From: Alphaproteobacteria bacterium
GTDB lineage: Bacteria > Pseudomonadota > Alphaproteobacteria > Sphingomonadales > Sphingomonadaceae
Assembly: GCA_020249025.1 (NCBI GenBank)
Contig: JADCGM010000025.1
Span: 1-5,828, forward strand
Length of the DNA stretch: 5,828 nucleotides
Direction of reading: 5' to 3'
A program made the translations under genes and the position numbers. Shown piece by piece: positions 1 through 5,795 of the stretch. The notes beneath the pieces were generated by a model that did no database searches, had not been told where the DNA came from, and was given only the letters and a program-made list of their open reading frames with translations. The first letter of the stretch is position 1; every line of letters begins with the position of its first letter.

Positions 1-332
1 GCGGTGTCTTCGGTCAGCGCGCCGGGGGTGTTCGAGACGACGATGTTCTTCGCCCGCGCCGCCGCCAGATCGATGTGATCGACGCCGACGCCGAAATTGG
101 CGACGAGCTTCAGCTGCTCGCCCGCGCCCGCAAACAGCGCGGCGTCGAGCTCGTCGGTGATCGTTGGCACGAGCACGTCGGCGCGGTTCATCGCGTCGGC
201 AAGCTGCTCGCGCGTGTAGGGCTCGTCGGCGAAGTTCAGCTCCACATCGAACAGCTCGGCCATCCGCGTCTCGACGGCCTCGGGCAGGCGGCGGGTGACG
301 ATGACCTTCGGGCGCTTGGGCGTGTTGGGCAT
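1..332 (-). CDS. D-2-hydroxyacid dehydrogenase, N-terminal part (D-glycerate dehydrogenase / glyoxylate reductase type), cut by left edge
   Basis: Reading leftward from an ATG at 332-330, the frame stays open to the window edge (110 codons plus two bases). The protein begins MPNTPKRPKVIVTRRLPEAV and contains residues 74-89, LKLVANFGVGVDHIDL, followed by IVVSNTPGALTEDT at 97-110. These are the hallmarks of the N-terminal substrate-binding domain of NAD(P)-dependent D-2-hydroxyacid dehydrogenases: the 'G-G-VDHID' segment and the 'V-NTPG-LTEDTA' strand leading into the Rossmann domain. The nearest family I recognise is D-glycerate dehydrogenase/glyoxylate reductase, which interconverts glyoxylate or hydroxypyruvate with glycolate or glycerate in the cytoplasm. 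The GxGxxG motif and the catalytic Arg/Glu/His lie outside the window, so exact substrate is an inference. An in-frame TAG four codons upstream limits the start to this ATG or a TTG two codons before it. No clear Shine-Dalgarno precedes it. It is transcribed divergently from the yggT operon. Confidence 0.9.
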   Translation of the reverse strand, partial: MPNTPKRPKVIVTRRLPEAVETRMAELFDVELNFADEPYTREQLADAMNRADVLVPTITDELDAALFAGAGEQLKLVANFGVGVDHIDLAAARAKNIVVSNTPGALTEDT

Positions 333-338
333 GGCCAA

Positions 339-367
339 GGGCTATTGCGCCGCCCGCGGACGGTCAA
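339..367 (-). promoter_or_regulatory. Weak candidate promoter for the hydroxyacid dehydrogenase gene
   Basis: On the minus strand TTGACC (complement of 362-367) matches five of six bases of the sigma70 -35 consensus. Seventeen bases further on is TAGCCC (complement of 339-344), a poor -10. If used, transcription would begin at or within a few bases of the ATG at 332, giving a leaderless or nearly leaderless message, which would fit the absence of a Shine-Dalgarno. The -10 is weak and the call is tentative. Confidence 0.2.
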
Positions 368-407
368 GGACAACCCGCTGCCGCCACTGCGCCCCAGCGC
401 AGCACCG

Positions 408-436
408 TTGCGCCTCCAGCCCTCGCGTCCTACATC
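408..436 (+). promoter_or_regulatory. Weak candidate promoter for the YggT-DUF167-folD-marC operon
   Basis: TTGCGC (408-413), a 17-base spacer and TACATC (431-436) form a sigma70-like pair, each hexamer matching three of six consensus bases. The predicted start near 443 would leave a leader of about 20 nt carrying the ribosome binding site GGAGA at 454-458. Position and spacing are sensible but the hexamers are poor, so chance is a real alternative in this GC-rich DNA. Confidence 0.22.
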
Positions 437-463
437 CGCAACACAGTTCTGCTGGAGATCCGG

Positions 464-760
464 ATGCTGATCGCGCTCATCAATTTCGTGACGATGCTGC
501 TGACCCTGCTCATCTACATCGTCATCGCGCAGGCGATCCTCAGCTGGCTCGTCGCCTTCAACGTGATCAACACCCACAACCAGTTCGTCCGCTCGGTACT
601 CTATGGGCTGGAGCGGCTCCTCGATCCGATGCTGCGGCCGCTGCGCCGCGTCATCCCCGATCTCGGCGGCATCGACCTCTCCCCGATGGTGCTGATCCTC
701 GCCGTCATCTTCGTCCGCGACGTTGTGATCCGCGGGCTCGCCGTCGATCTGCTGATGTGA
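464..760 (+). CDS. YggT family integral membrane protein
   Basis: The 98-residue product is a small membrane protein with one long hydrophobic segment at about residues 3-32 and another at about 72-96. The linker between them carries DPMLRPLRRVIPDLGGIDLS (54-73), the signature of the YggT family (proline/arginine-rich 'P-LRP-RR-IP-GG-DLSP'). One family repeat unit of this type is the usual length in alphaproteobacteria; E. coli YggT is about twice as long with two units. Family members have been linked to osmotic tolerance and to cell division or envelope functions, but no biochemical activity is established. The ATG at 464 is well supported by GGAGA at 454-458, five bases upstream. Its stop codon TGA (758-760) overlaps the GTG start of the next gene, so it is the first gene of a coupled operon. 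The YggT/DUF167 pair also occurs in E. coli (yggT-yggU). Confidence 0.93.
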   Translation: MLIALINFVTMLLTLLIYIVIAQAILSWLVAFNVINTHNQFVRSVLYGLERLLDPMLRPLRRVIPDLGGIDLSPMVLILAVIFVRDVVIRGLAVDLLM

Positions 761-1074
761 CCGCCTGGACGGCGACCGCGGACGGGCTGACGCTCAGCGT
801 GCGCGTCGCCCCGCGCGGCGGCGCCGACCGTATCGAGGGCCTTGTCGCCGACGCCGCCGGACGCGCGCTTCTCGCCCTCCGGGTTAGCGCCCCGCCGGCC
901 GAAGGCGCCGCCAACGACGCCGTCGTTCGACTCCTCGCCGGTGCGCTGGGGGTGGCGAAGCGCGATGTGAAGCTGCTATCGGGCGCGCAGGCGCGGGTGA
1001 AGCGGCTGGCGGTGGCCGGCGATCCCGCCGCATTGGCCGCGCGGCTCGCGGCGCTGGTGGAGAGCGGGGCATGA
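757..1074 (+). CDS. DUF167 (YggU/UPF0235) family protein
   Basis: Starting at GTG 757, the frame encodes 105 residues. Residues 13-29 (LSVRVAPRGGADRIEGL) and 41-54 (LRVSAPPAEGAAND) match the DUF167 pattern of a 'V-P-A---I-G' strand, then 'V-APP-G-AN--', followed by LLAGALGVAKRDVKLLSGAQ (59-78) and an R-K pair at 80-83 before the last strand. The family is about 95-110 residues long, has a compact alpha/beta fold and no settled function. The frame is open further upstream, to 295, but those starts would overlap nearly all of yggT and add non-family sequence. The GTG inside GTGA at 757-760 gives the family length and a four-base overlap with yggT, so translation is probably coupled. The gene ends in TGA 1072-1074, overlapping the folD ATG, again by four bases. 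Confidence 0.9.
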   Translation: MTAWTATADGLTLSVRVAPRGGADRIEGLVADAAGRALLALRVSAPPAEGAANDAVVRLLAGALGVAKRDVKLLSGAQARVKRLAVAGDPAALAARLAALVESGA

Positions 1075-1961
1075 CGGCAGCGATCATCGACGGCAAGGCT
1101 TTTGCGGCCGATCTGCGCGCCCGCGTCGCCGCGGCCGTGCCTGCGTTCGAGGCGGCGGCCGGGCGCAAGCCCGGGCTCGCGGTCGTGCTCGTCGGGGACG
1201 ATCCGGCGAGCCATGTCTATGTCCGCAACAAGGGCATCGCGACGCGCGAGGCCGGGATGGCGAGCTACGAGCATCGCCTGCCCGCCGAGACCAGCGAGGC
1301 CGAGCTGCTCGCGCTCGTTCGCCAGCTCAACGAGGACGACTGGGTCGACGGCATTCTCGTCCAGTTGCCCGCCCCCGCGCATATCCGCGAGATCGCGGTG
1401 ATCGAGACGATTGATCCGTCCAAGGACGTCGATGGCCTCCATCCGATCAACGCCGGCCGCCTCGCCGCCGGCCGCGCTGCGATGGTGCCCTGCACTCCGC
1501 TCGGCTGCCTCATGCTGCTGAAGGACCGGTTGGGCGACCTCTCGGGGCTCGATGCGGTCGTCGTCGGGCGATCGAACCTTGTCGGGAAGCCGATGGCGCA
1601 GCTGCTGACCGCCGAGAACTGCACGGTGACGGTCGCGCACTCGCGCACCAAGGGCCTGTCCGCCGTCACCCGCCGCGCCGACATCCTCGTCGCCGCGGTC
1701 GGCCGCCCGAACATGATGACCGGCGACTGGATCAAGCCCGGCGCCATCGTCATCGACGTCGGCATCAACCGCGTTCCGGCCGCCGAGGAAGGCAAGACCC
1801 GGCTCGTCGGCGATGTCGATTTCGCCAGCGCCGCCGAGGTCGCGGGCGCGATCACGCCGGTGCCGGGCGGCGTCGGCCCGATGACGATCGCGGTGCTGCT
1901 GCGCAACACCCTCGTCGCCGCCCATGTCCGCGCCGGCCTCGCCCCGCCGGAGGGGATGTGA
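1071..1961 (+). CDS. folD: Bifunctional methylenetetrahydrofolate dehydrogenase / methenyltetrahydrofolate cyclohydrolase
   Basis: FolD oxidises 5,10-methylene-THF to 5,10-methenyl-THF with NADP+ and hydrolyses that to 10-formyl-THF, supplying one-carbon units for purines and formyl-methionine. The protein has 296 residues, typical for the family. Catalytic residues fall at the same numbers as in E. coli FolD: Tyr50 and Lys54 in SHVYVRNK (47-54), Gln98 in DGILVQLPAP (93-102) and Asp121 in PSKDVDGLHP (116-125). Further signatures are PCTPLG (140-145), the dinucleotide-binding GRSNLVGKPM (166-175), DVGIN (229-233), GDVDF (247-251) and TPVPGGVGPMT (262-272). No key residue is missing, so both activities should be present. 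The ATG at 1071 overlaps the DUF167 stop as ATGA, and the folD stop overlaps the GTG of the MarC gene, placing it in the middle of a coupled operon. Confidence 0.98.
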   Translation: MTAAIIDGKAFAADLRARVAAAVPAFEAAAGRKPGLAVVLVGDDPASHVYVRNKGIATREAGMASYEHRLPAETSEAELLALVRQLNEDDWVDGILVQLPAPAHIREIAVIETIDPSKDVDGLHPINAGRLAAGRAAMVPCTPLGCLMLLKDRLGDLSGLDAVVVGRSNLVGKPMAQLLTAENCTVTVAHSRTKGLSAVTRRADILVAAVGRPNMMTGDWIKPGAIVIDVGINRVPAAEEGKTRLVGDVDFASAAEVAGAITPVPGGVGPMTIAVLLRNTLVAAHVRAGLAPPEGM

Positions 1962-2593
1962 CCGAACTCTTCATCTCGGCGCTCGTCACCTTTTTCGTGG
2001 TGATCGATCCGCCGGGCTGCGCGCCGATCTTCGCCAGCCTGACCAATACCGCCACGCAGGCGCAGCGGCGGGTGATGGCGATCCGCGCGACGCTCGTCGC
2101 CGCCGCGGTGCTGCTGTTCTTCGCGCTGCTCGGCGAACCGCTGTTGAAGGCGCTCGGCATCAGCCTTGACAGCTTCCGCATCGCCGGCGGCGTCATGCTG
2201 TTCCTCATCGCCATCGACATGGTCTTCGAGACCCGCACCCAGCGCCGCGAAAAGCGCGCCGACGAGATCGCGCGCGAGGCCGACGGCAAGACCGAGCCGG
2301 AGGACGTGTCGGTGTTCCCGATGGCGATCCCGATGATCGCGGGGCCGGGCTCCATCGCCTCGGTGATGCTGATGACCGCGCGGTCGAGCGGGACGACGGA
2401 GACGCTCGTCGTCCTCGGCGCGCTCGGGACTATCCTGTTGCTGACCTGCGTGTCGCTGATCGCGGCCGGCCCGCTGCTCGCCCTGATGGGCCGCAAGCTC
2501 GAAGCGATGATCACCCGGCTGCTCGGCGTCATCCTCGCCGCGCTCGCCGCCCAATTCATCGTCGACGGCATCAAGCTCAGCTTCGGCCTCTGA
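1958..2593 (+). CDS. MarC family integral membrane protein (UPF0056)
   Basis: The 211-residue protein has six hydrophobic segments at about residues 4-26, 40-66, 74-90, 120-141, 149-177 and 186-209, with a charged loop at about 91-118 splitting two sets of three. Family signatures are DPPGCAPIF (17-25), RIAGGVMLFLIAIDM (74-88), FPMAIPMIAGPGSI (120-133) and TRLLGVILAALAAQFIVDGI (186-205). MarC proteins sit in the cytoplasmic membrane; the E. coli member was once proposed to take part in multiple antibiotic resistance, but that role was later not supported, so substrate and function are unknown. The start is the GTG at 1958 within GTGA, overlapping the folD stop by four bases; the next in-frame start candidates would remove the conserved first helix. 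It is probably translated by coupling to folD and is the last gene of the overlapping set. Confidence 0.93.
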   Translation: MTELFISALVTFFVVIDPPGCAPIFASLTNTATQAQRRVMAIRATLVAAAVLLFFALLGEPLLKALGISLDSFRIAGGVMLFLIAIDMVFETRTQRREKRADEIAREADGKTEPEDVSVFPMAIPMIAGPGSIASVMLMTARSSGTTETLVVLGALGTILLLTCVSLIAAGPLLALMGRKLEAMITRLLGVILAALAAQFIVDGIKLSFGL

Positions 2594-2626
2594 TTCGTCA
2601 TGACGCCGCCATCTGCCGCGGCTAAC

Positions 2627-2638
2627 GGGGACGACATG
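2627..2638 (+). promoter_or_regulatory. Ribosome binding site deciding the start of the PhoX-like gene
   Basis: GGGGA at 2627-2631 lies four bases before the ATG at 2636. The earlier in-frame ATG at 2600 has no purine-rich sequence in front of it (CTCTGATTCGTC). The downstream start also puts the Arg-Arg pair at residues 6-7, normal for a Tat signal. Confidence 0.55.
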
Positions 2639-3952
2639 ACCCTTCTCAATCGCCGCATGCTGCTCGGCGCCGGCGCCGCCGGCCTCGCCCTTGGCGGGCT
2701 CAGCCGCGTCTTCGCCAACGAACCGCCGGTGAAGAACGCCGCACTGATCCCCGATCCCGACAGCCTGCTCGATCTGCCGAAGGGCTTTTCCTACCGCGTC
2801 GTTAGCCGCGCCGGCGATCCGATGAGCGATGGCCTGCCGACCCCGGCGCGCTTCGACGGCATGGCCGCCTTCTCGGGCCGCGGCGGGCGCACCGTCCTCG
2901 TCCGCAATCACGAGCTCTGGCCCGAGCATTCCGGACGCGCCTGGGAGCCCGGCGCGCCGCCGGCCTGGCTGCGCGACAAGGTGTTCAGCGCCGACTCGGT
3001 CGGTGGCACGACGACGCTCGTCCTCGACCGGCAGGGCCGCATCGAGCACAGCTTCATGTCGCTCGCCGGGACCAGCACCAACTGCGCCGGCGGCCCGACC
3101 CCCTGGGGATCGTGGCTGACCTGCGAGGAGCCGCGCCGCACCGGCGCGGACAGGATCGTCGACGGCCACGGCTGGGTGTTCGAAGTGCCGTCCGCCGCGC
3201 GCGAGGCGGTGAAGGCGGTGCCGCTGAAGGCGATGGGCCGCTTCAACCATGAGGCCGCCGCGGTCTGCCCGAAGACGGGCGTCGTTTATCTGAGCGAGGA
3301 CCGCGAGGACGGCGCGCTCTACCGTTTCATTCCCAACGTCCGTGGCAAGCTGGCGGCCGGCGGCAGGCTGCAGGGCTGTGCGGTGCGCGGCACGCCGGAT
3401 TCGGCCAATTGGGACAAGAGCTGGACGCCCGGCACCGCGCGCCCCGCGACCTGGATCGATCTGCCCAACCCCGAAAGCCCCGAGGACGATCTGCGCCTGC
3501 GCACGGTAGCCGGCGGCGGCACGCGCTTCGTGCGCGGCGAAGGGCTGGCCATCGATGCCGACGGCACCCTTTACCTGAGCTGCACCGAGGGCGGCGCCAA
3601 CGCCAAGGGCCAGATCTTCCGCTATCGTCCGACGGGCGCGAACACGGGCGAGATGACGCTTCTCGCCGAGCCGCGCGACCGCGCGCTCATCGACATGCCC
3701 GACAACATGTGCGTCGCCCCCTGGGGCGGCCTGTTCGTCTGCGAGGACGGCGGTTCGGACGGCGACAACTTCCTGCGCCTCGTCAGCCCGAAGGGCGAGA
3801 TCCTCACTTTCGCGCGCAACGCCCACATCCGCAAAGGCGAGTTCTGCGGCGTCTGCTTCTCCCCCGACGGCCGCACGCTCTTCGTCAACGTCCAGACCCC
3901 CGGCTTCACCTTCGCGGTGACCGGGCCGTGGGGATCGCTGGCGAAGGCCTAA
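2636..3952 (+). CDS. Tat-exported DUF839 / PhoX-like protein (putative phosphatase family)
   Basis: From ATG 2636 the protein has 438 residues; the ATG at 2600 would give 450 but lacks a ribosome binding site. It opens with a probable Tat signal: NRRMLLGAG (5-13), a hydrophobic stretch to about 22, and a possible cleavage site after VFA (25-27). The mature part carries DUF839/PhoX signatures: FDGMAAF (73-79), VLVRNHE (87-93), SVGGTTTLV (121-129), NCAGGPTPWGSWLTCEE (149-165), GRFNHEAA (201-208), YLSEDREDGALYRFIPN, and DNMCVAPWGGLFVCEDG from about 356. The family is a beta-propeller. In characterised PhoX enzymes iron and calcium are held by Cys, Glu and Asp residues, and Cys150, Glu164/165 and the NHE/NHEA motifs here are likely ligands (inference). 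PhoX proper is considerably longer (over 600 residues), so phosphatase activity should not be assumed. It follows the MarC gene by 42 nt and could be read from the same transcript. I see no convincing Pho box. Confidence 0.85.
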   Translation: MTLLNRRMLLGAGAAGLALGGLSRVFANEPPVKNAALIPDPDSLLDLPKGFSYRVVSRAGDPMSDGLPTPARFDGMAAFSGRGGRTVLVRNHELWPEHSGRAWEPGAPPAWLRDKVFSADSVGGTTTLVLDRQGRIEHSFMSLAGTSTNCAGGPTPWGSWLTCEEPRRTGADRIVDGHGWVFEVPSAAREAVKAVPLKAMGRFNHEAAAVCPKTGVVYLSEDREDGALYRFIPNVRGKLAAGGRLQGCAVRGTPDSANWDKSWTPGTARPATWIDLPNPESPEDDLRLRTVAGGGTRFVRGEGLAIDADGTLYLSCTEGGANAKGQIFRYRPTGANTGEMTLLAEPRDRALIDMPDNMCVAPWGGLFVCEDGGSDGDNFLRLVSPKGEILTFARNAHIRKGEFCGVCFSPDGRTLFVNVQTPGFTFAVTGPWGSLAKA

Positions 3953-3976
3953 GTCCTTGCCTTTGGGGAGGGGAAC
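3953..3976. other. 24-nt convergent junction
   Basis: The PhoX-like gene (plus) ends in TAA at 3950-3952 and the minus-strand NTF2-like gene ends at 3977. The 24 bases between them hold a G-rich run (TTTGGGGAGGGGAA) and no stem-loop with a T-tract, so no intrinsic terminator is visible for either direction. Confidence 0.6.
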
Positions 3977-4390
3977 TTATTCCCAGCCGGCGTTGCGGCG
4001 CGCCAGCGTCTCGCCGTCGGCGTCGATCGCCACGATCGCCGGCTCGCCTTCGTCGTCTTCGACCAGCGTGTAGAGCGTCTTGAACGCGAGCAGTTCGCGC
4101 CCCGCCGCATCGTCGAGCCGCCAGTGGACGACCGCGCGCGCCGCGCCGTCGGGCAGCGGCTCGACATGGGTGTCGGTCGCCGTCATCGCCTCGACGCCCT
4201 TCTCGCGGTAGAGCGCCAGCGTCGCCTCGATCCCGGCGCGGACCTCGTCCTCGCTTTCGATGAACGCGGTCGAGCCTTCGGCGTAGACGATCTGCGGCAG
4301 CGCGAAATGGTCGAGCAGCGCCTCGGCGTCGAACGCCGCCCAATCCGCGGCATAGGCGGCGACGGCGGCGCGGACGTCGGCCTCCTTCAC
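3977..4390 (-). CDS. NTF2/SnoaL-like small protein of unknown function, coupled to argG
   Basis: The 137-residue product starts at GTG 4390-4388 and ends in TAA. The layout suggests the NTF2-like (SnoaL-like) cone fold: an N-terminal amphipathic helix (MKEADVRAAVAAYAADWAAF, 1-20), then DAEALLDHFALPQIVYAEG, a helix around EDEVRAGIEATLALYREKG, and repeated beta strands with a VVHWRLDDAAGRELLAFKTL stretch near the middle of the C-terminal half. Length matches that fold (about 120-150). The fold is used by many unrelated enzymes and binding proteins, so no reaction can be assigned, and I do not recognise a specific orthologue. Only two bases separate the argG stop (4395-4393) from this GTG. An AGG seven bases upstream is the only ribosome-binding-like sequence, so translation probably depends on ribosomes finishing argG. 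No later Met would keep the first helix. Confidence 0.75.
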   Translation of the reverse strand: MKEADVRAAVAAYAADWAAFDAEALLDHFALPQIVYAEGSTAFIESEDEVRAGIEATLALYREKGVEAMTATDTHVEPLPDGAARAVVHWRLDDAAGRELLAFKTLYTLVEDDEGEPAIVAIDADGETLARRNAGWE

Positions 4391-4392
4391 CC

Positions 4393-5625
4393 TCAGGCCT
4401 GCCCGCGGCGGCCGAGCAGACGCAGGCGCAGCGCATTGAGCTTGATGAAGCCCTCGGCGTCGCGCTGGTCATAGGCTCCGGCGTCGTCCTCGAAGGTGAC
4501 GATGCGCGAGCTGTAGAGCGAGTTCGGCGACTTGCGCCCGATCACCCAGGCCTGGCCCTTGTAGAGCTTCAGCCGCACGGTGCCGGTCACATGCTGCTGC
4601 GAAAGATCGATGGCGGCCTGCAGCATCTCGCGCTCCGGCGAGAACCAGAAGCCGTTGTAGATGAGCTCGGCATAGCGCGGCGCAAGCTCGTCCTTCAGGT
4701 GCGCCGCGCCCCGGTCGAGCGTGATCTGCTCGATGCCGCGATGCGCGATGTGAAGGATGGTGCCGCCCGGCGTCTCGTACATGCCGCGCGACTTCATGCC
4801 GACGAAGCGGTTCTCGACGAGATCGAGGCGGCCGATGCCGTGCGTGCGCCCGAGGTCGTTCAGATGCGCGAGCAGCGTCGCCGGCGACATGCCGACGCCG
4901 TCGACCGCGACCGCATCGCCGCGCTCGAAGTCGACGGTGACGATCTGCGGCGCGTCGGGCGCGTCCTCGGGGTTGTTGGTGCGCGAATAGACATAGTCCG
5001 GCACCTCCTCCCACGGGTCCTCCAGCACCTTGCCCTCCGACGAGGTGTGCAAGAGGTTGGCGTCGGTCGAGAAGGGTGACTCGCCGCGCTTGTCGCGCGG
5101 GATCGGGATCTGGTGCGCCTCGGCGAAGGCGATCAGCGCCTCGCGGCTGGTCAGGTCCCACTCGCGCCACGGCGCGATGATCTTGATGTCGGGGTTGAGC
5201 GCATAATAGCCGAGCTCGAAGCGGACCTGGTCGTTGCCCTTGCCCGTCGCACCGTGGCTGACCGCATCCGCGCCGACCCGCTTGGCGATCTCGATCTGCT
5301 TCTTGGCGATCAGCGGGCGCGCGATCGAGGTGCCGAGCAGATACTGGCCCTCGTAGAGCGCGTTGGCGCGCATCATCGGGAAGACGTAATCGCGGACGAA
5401 CTCCTCGCGCAGATCCTCGATGAAGATCTCCTTGACGCCGAGCAGCTGCGCCTTGGCGCGCGCCGGCTCCAGCTCCTCGCCCTGGCCGAGATCGGCGGTG
5501 AAGGTGACGACCTCGCAGGCGTAGGTCTGCTGGAGCCACTTGAGGATGACGCTCGTGTCGAGCCCGCCCGAGAAGGCCAGAACCACCTTCTTGATGCTGC
5601 CCGCCTGCTTCTTGCCCTGAGACAC
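4393..5625 (-). CDS. argG: Argininosuccinate synthase
   Basis: ArgG joins citrulline and aspartate using ATP to make argininosuccinate, AMP and pyrophosphate, the penultimate step of arginine biosynthesis, as a cytoplasmic tetramer. The 410-residue protein has the N-type ATP pyrophosphatase loop AFSGGLDTS (17-25), FTADLGQGEE (42-51), YLLGTSIARPLIAKKQIEIA (95-114), HGATGKGNDQVRFE (124-137), APWREW (151-156), and later SPFSTDANLLHTSSEGKVLEDPW and the KSRGMYETPGG segment of the citrulline-binding region. All are intact, and length is close to the usual 400-410. The start is GTG at 5625-5623; it adds about 13 residues before the first core strand (KKVVLAFSGG), and only a G-rich GGGATCGGGCGG lies upstream, so the exact start is less sure than the gene. 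The NTF2-like gene follows two bases after its stop. Confidence 0.97.
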   Translation of the reverse strand: MSQGKKQAGSIKKVVLAFSGGLDTSVILKWLQQTYACEVVTFTADLGQGEELEPARAKAQLLGVKEIFIEDLREEFVRDYVFPMMRANALYEGQYLLGTSIARPLIAKKQIEIAKRVGADAVSHGATGKGNDQVRFELGYYALNPDIKIIAPWREWDLTSREALIAFAEAHQIPIPRDKRGESPFSTDANLLHTSSEGKVLEDPWEEVPDYVYSRTNNPEDAPDAPQIVTVDFERGDAVAVDGVGMSPATLLAHLNDLGRTHGIGRLDLVENRFVGMKSRGMYETPGGTILHIAHRGIEQITLDRGAAHLKDELAPRYAELIYNGFWFSPEREMLQAAIDLSQQHVTGTVRLKLYKGQAWVIGRKSPNSLYSSRIVTFEDDAGAYDQRDAEGFIKLNALRLRLLGRRGQA

Positions 5626-5661
5626 CCGCCCGATCCCGTTCGATAGTGAAAACGACGCGCC

Positions 5662-5690
5662 CGCTTAGCGGCCACGGTCCCGCGGCGCAA
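5662..5690 (-). promoter_or_regulatory. argG: Weak candidate promoter for argG
   Basis: On the minus strand TTGCGC (complement of 5685-5690), a 17-base spacer and TAAGCG (complement of 5662-5667) are arranged like a sigma70 promoter, with a predicted start about 30 nt before the argG GTG. Both hexamers are poor matches. An alternative -10-like sequence, CACTATCG, lies closer to the gene (complement of about 5640-5647). A promoter is required in this stretch because a terminator separates argG from the gene upstream, but its exact location is uncertain. Confidence 0.2.
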
Positions 5691-5718
5691 CGACCGGACG
5701 GCAAGGCGGCACGTCCTG

Positions 5719-5761
5719 AAAACAAAACACCCGCCATCCCCGCGAAGCCGGGGATGGCGGG
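5719..5761 (-). terminator. Rho-independent terminator of the gene upstream of argG
   Basis: A perfect 12-bp stem, CCCGCCATCCCC (5730-5741) with GGGGATGGCGGG (5750-5761), encloses an 8-nt loop whose outer bases can also pair. Read on the minus strand the stem is followed directly by TGTTTTGTTTTC, a T-rich tract broken only by two G. The structure begins 34 nt after the TAA of the minus-strand gene at the right edge, the expected place for its terminator. On the plus strand there is no T-tract. It should isolate argG transcription from the upstream gene. Confidence 0.85.
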
Positions 5762-5795
5762 CGCTATGTTGTGGAAGCTGGCGGCTGCCCTGCGC

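Larger units (their letters stand above)
333..463. other. Divergent intergenic region between the hydroxyacid dehydrogenase and the YggT gene
   Basis: This 131-nt region separates two divergently transcribed genes and must hold the promoters of both unless transcription enters from elsewhere. It contains weak sigma70-like candidates in each direction (listed separately). A short stem, GCGCA at about 399-403 with TGCGC at 409-413, is too small to call. I see no RNA gene, terminator or convincing operator. Confidence 0.6.
5626..5795. other. Intergenic region upstream of argG
   Basis: This 170-nt gap between the stop of the upstream minus-strand gene and the argG GTG holds a strong intrinsic terminator in its distal part and about 93 nt of argG upstream sequence in the proximal part. 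The latter contains a weak promoter candidate and a short inverted repeat, CCGCT-T-AGCGG (5661-5671). No ARG-box-like AT-rich palindrome and no leader peptide with arginine codons is evident. Confidence 0.6.

Noticed and set aside
399..413. Small stem GCGCA/TGCGC in the divergent intergenic region
   Set aside because: Five base pairs in GC-rich DNA are expected by chance, and there is no T-tract or conserved context to assign a role.
295..756. Longer N terminus for the DUF167 protein
   Set aside because: The in-frame extension overlaps the hydroxyacid dehydrogenase start, the intergenic region and nearly all of yggT. DUF167 homology begins right after GTG 757.
705..1925. Minus-strand open frame of 406 codons opposite DUF167 and folD
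   Set aside because: It is antisense to two clearly identified genes and its translation has no family resemblance.
1265..3826. Minus-strand open frame of 853 codons spanning folD, MarC and the PhoX-like gene
   Set aside because: It lies antisense to three well-recognised genes. Its composition (Arg/Ala/Gly/Asp/His-rich, no recognisable domain) is what strong GC bias at the third codon position produces on the opposite strand.
3953..3976. Possible bidirectional terminator between the convergent genes
   Set aside because: No inverted repeat with a T-tract is present in the 24 bases, only a G-rich run.
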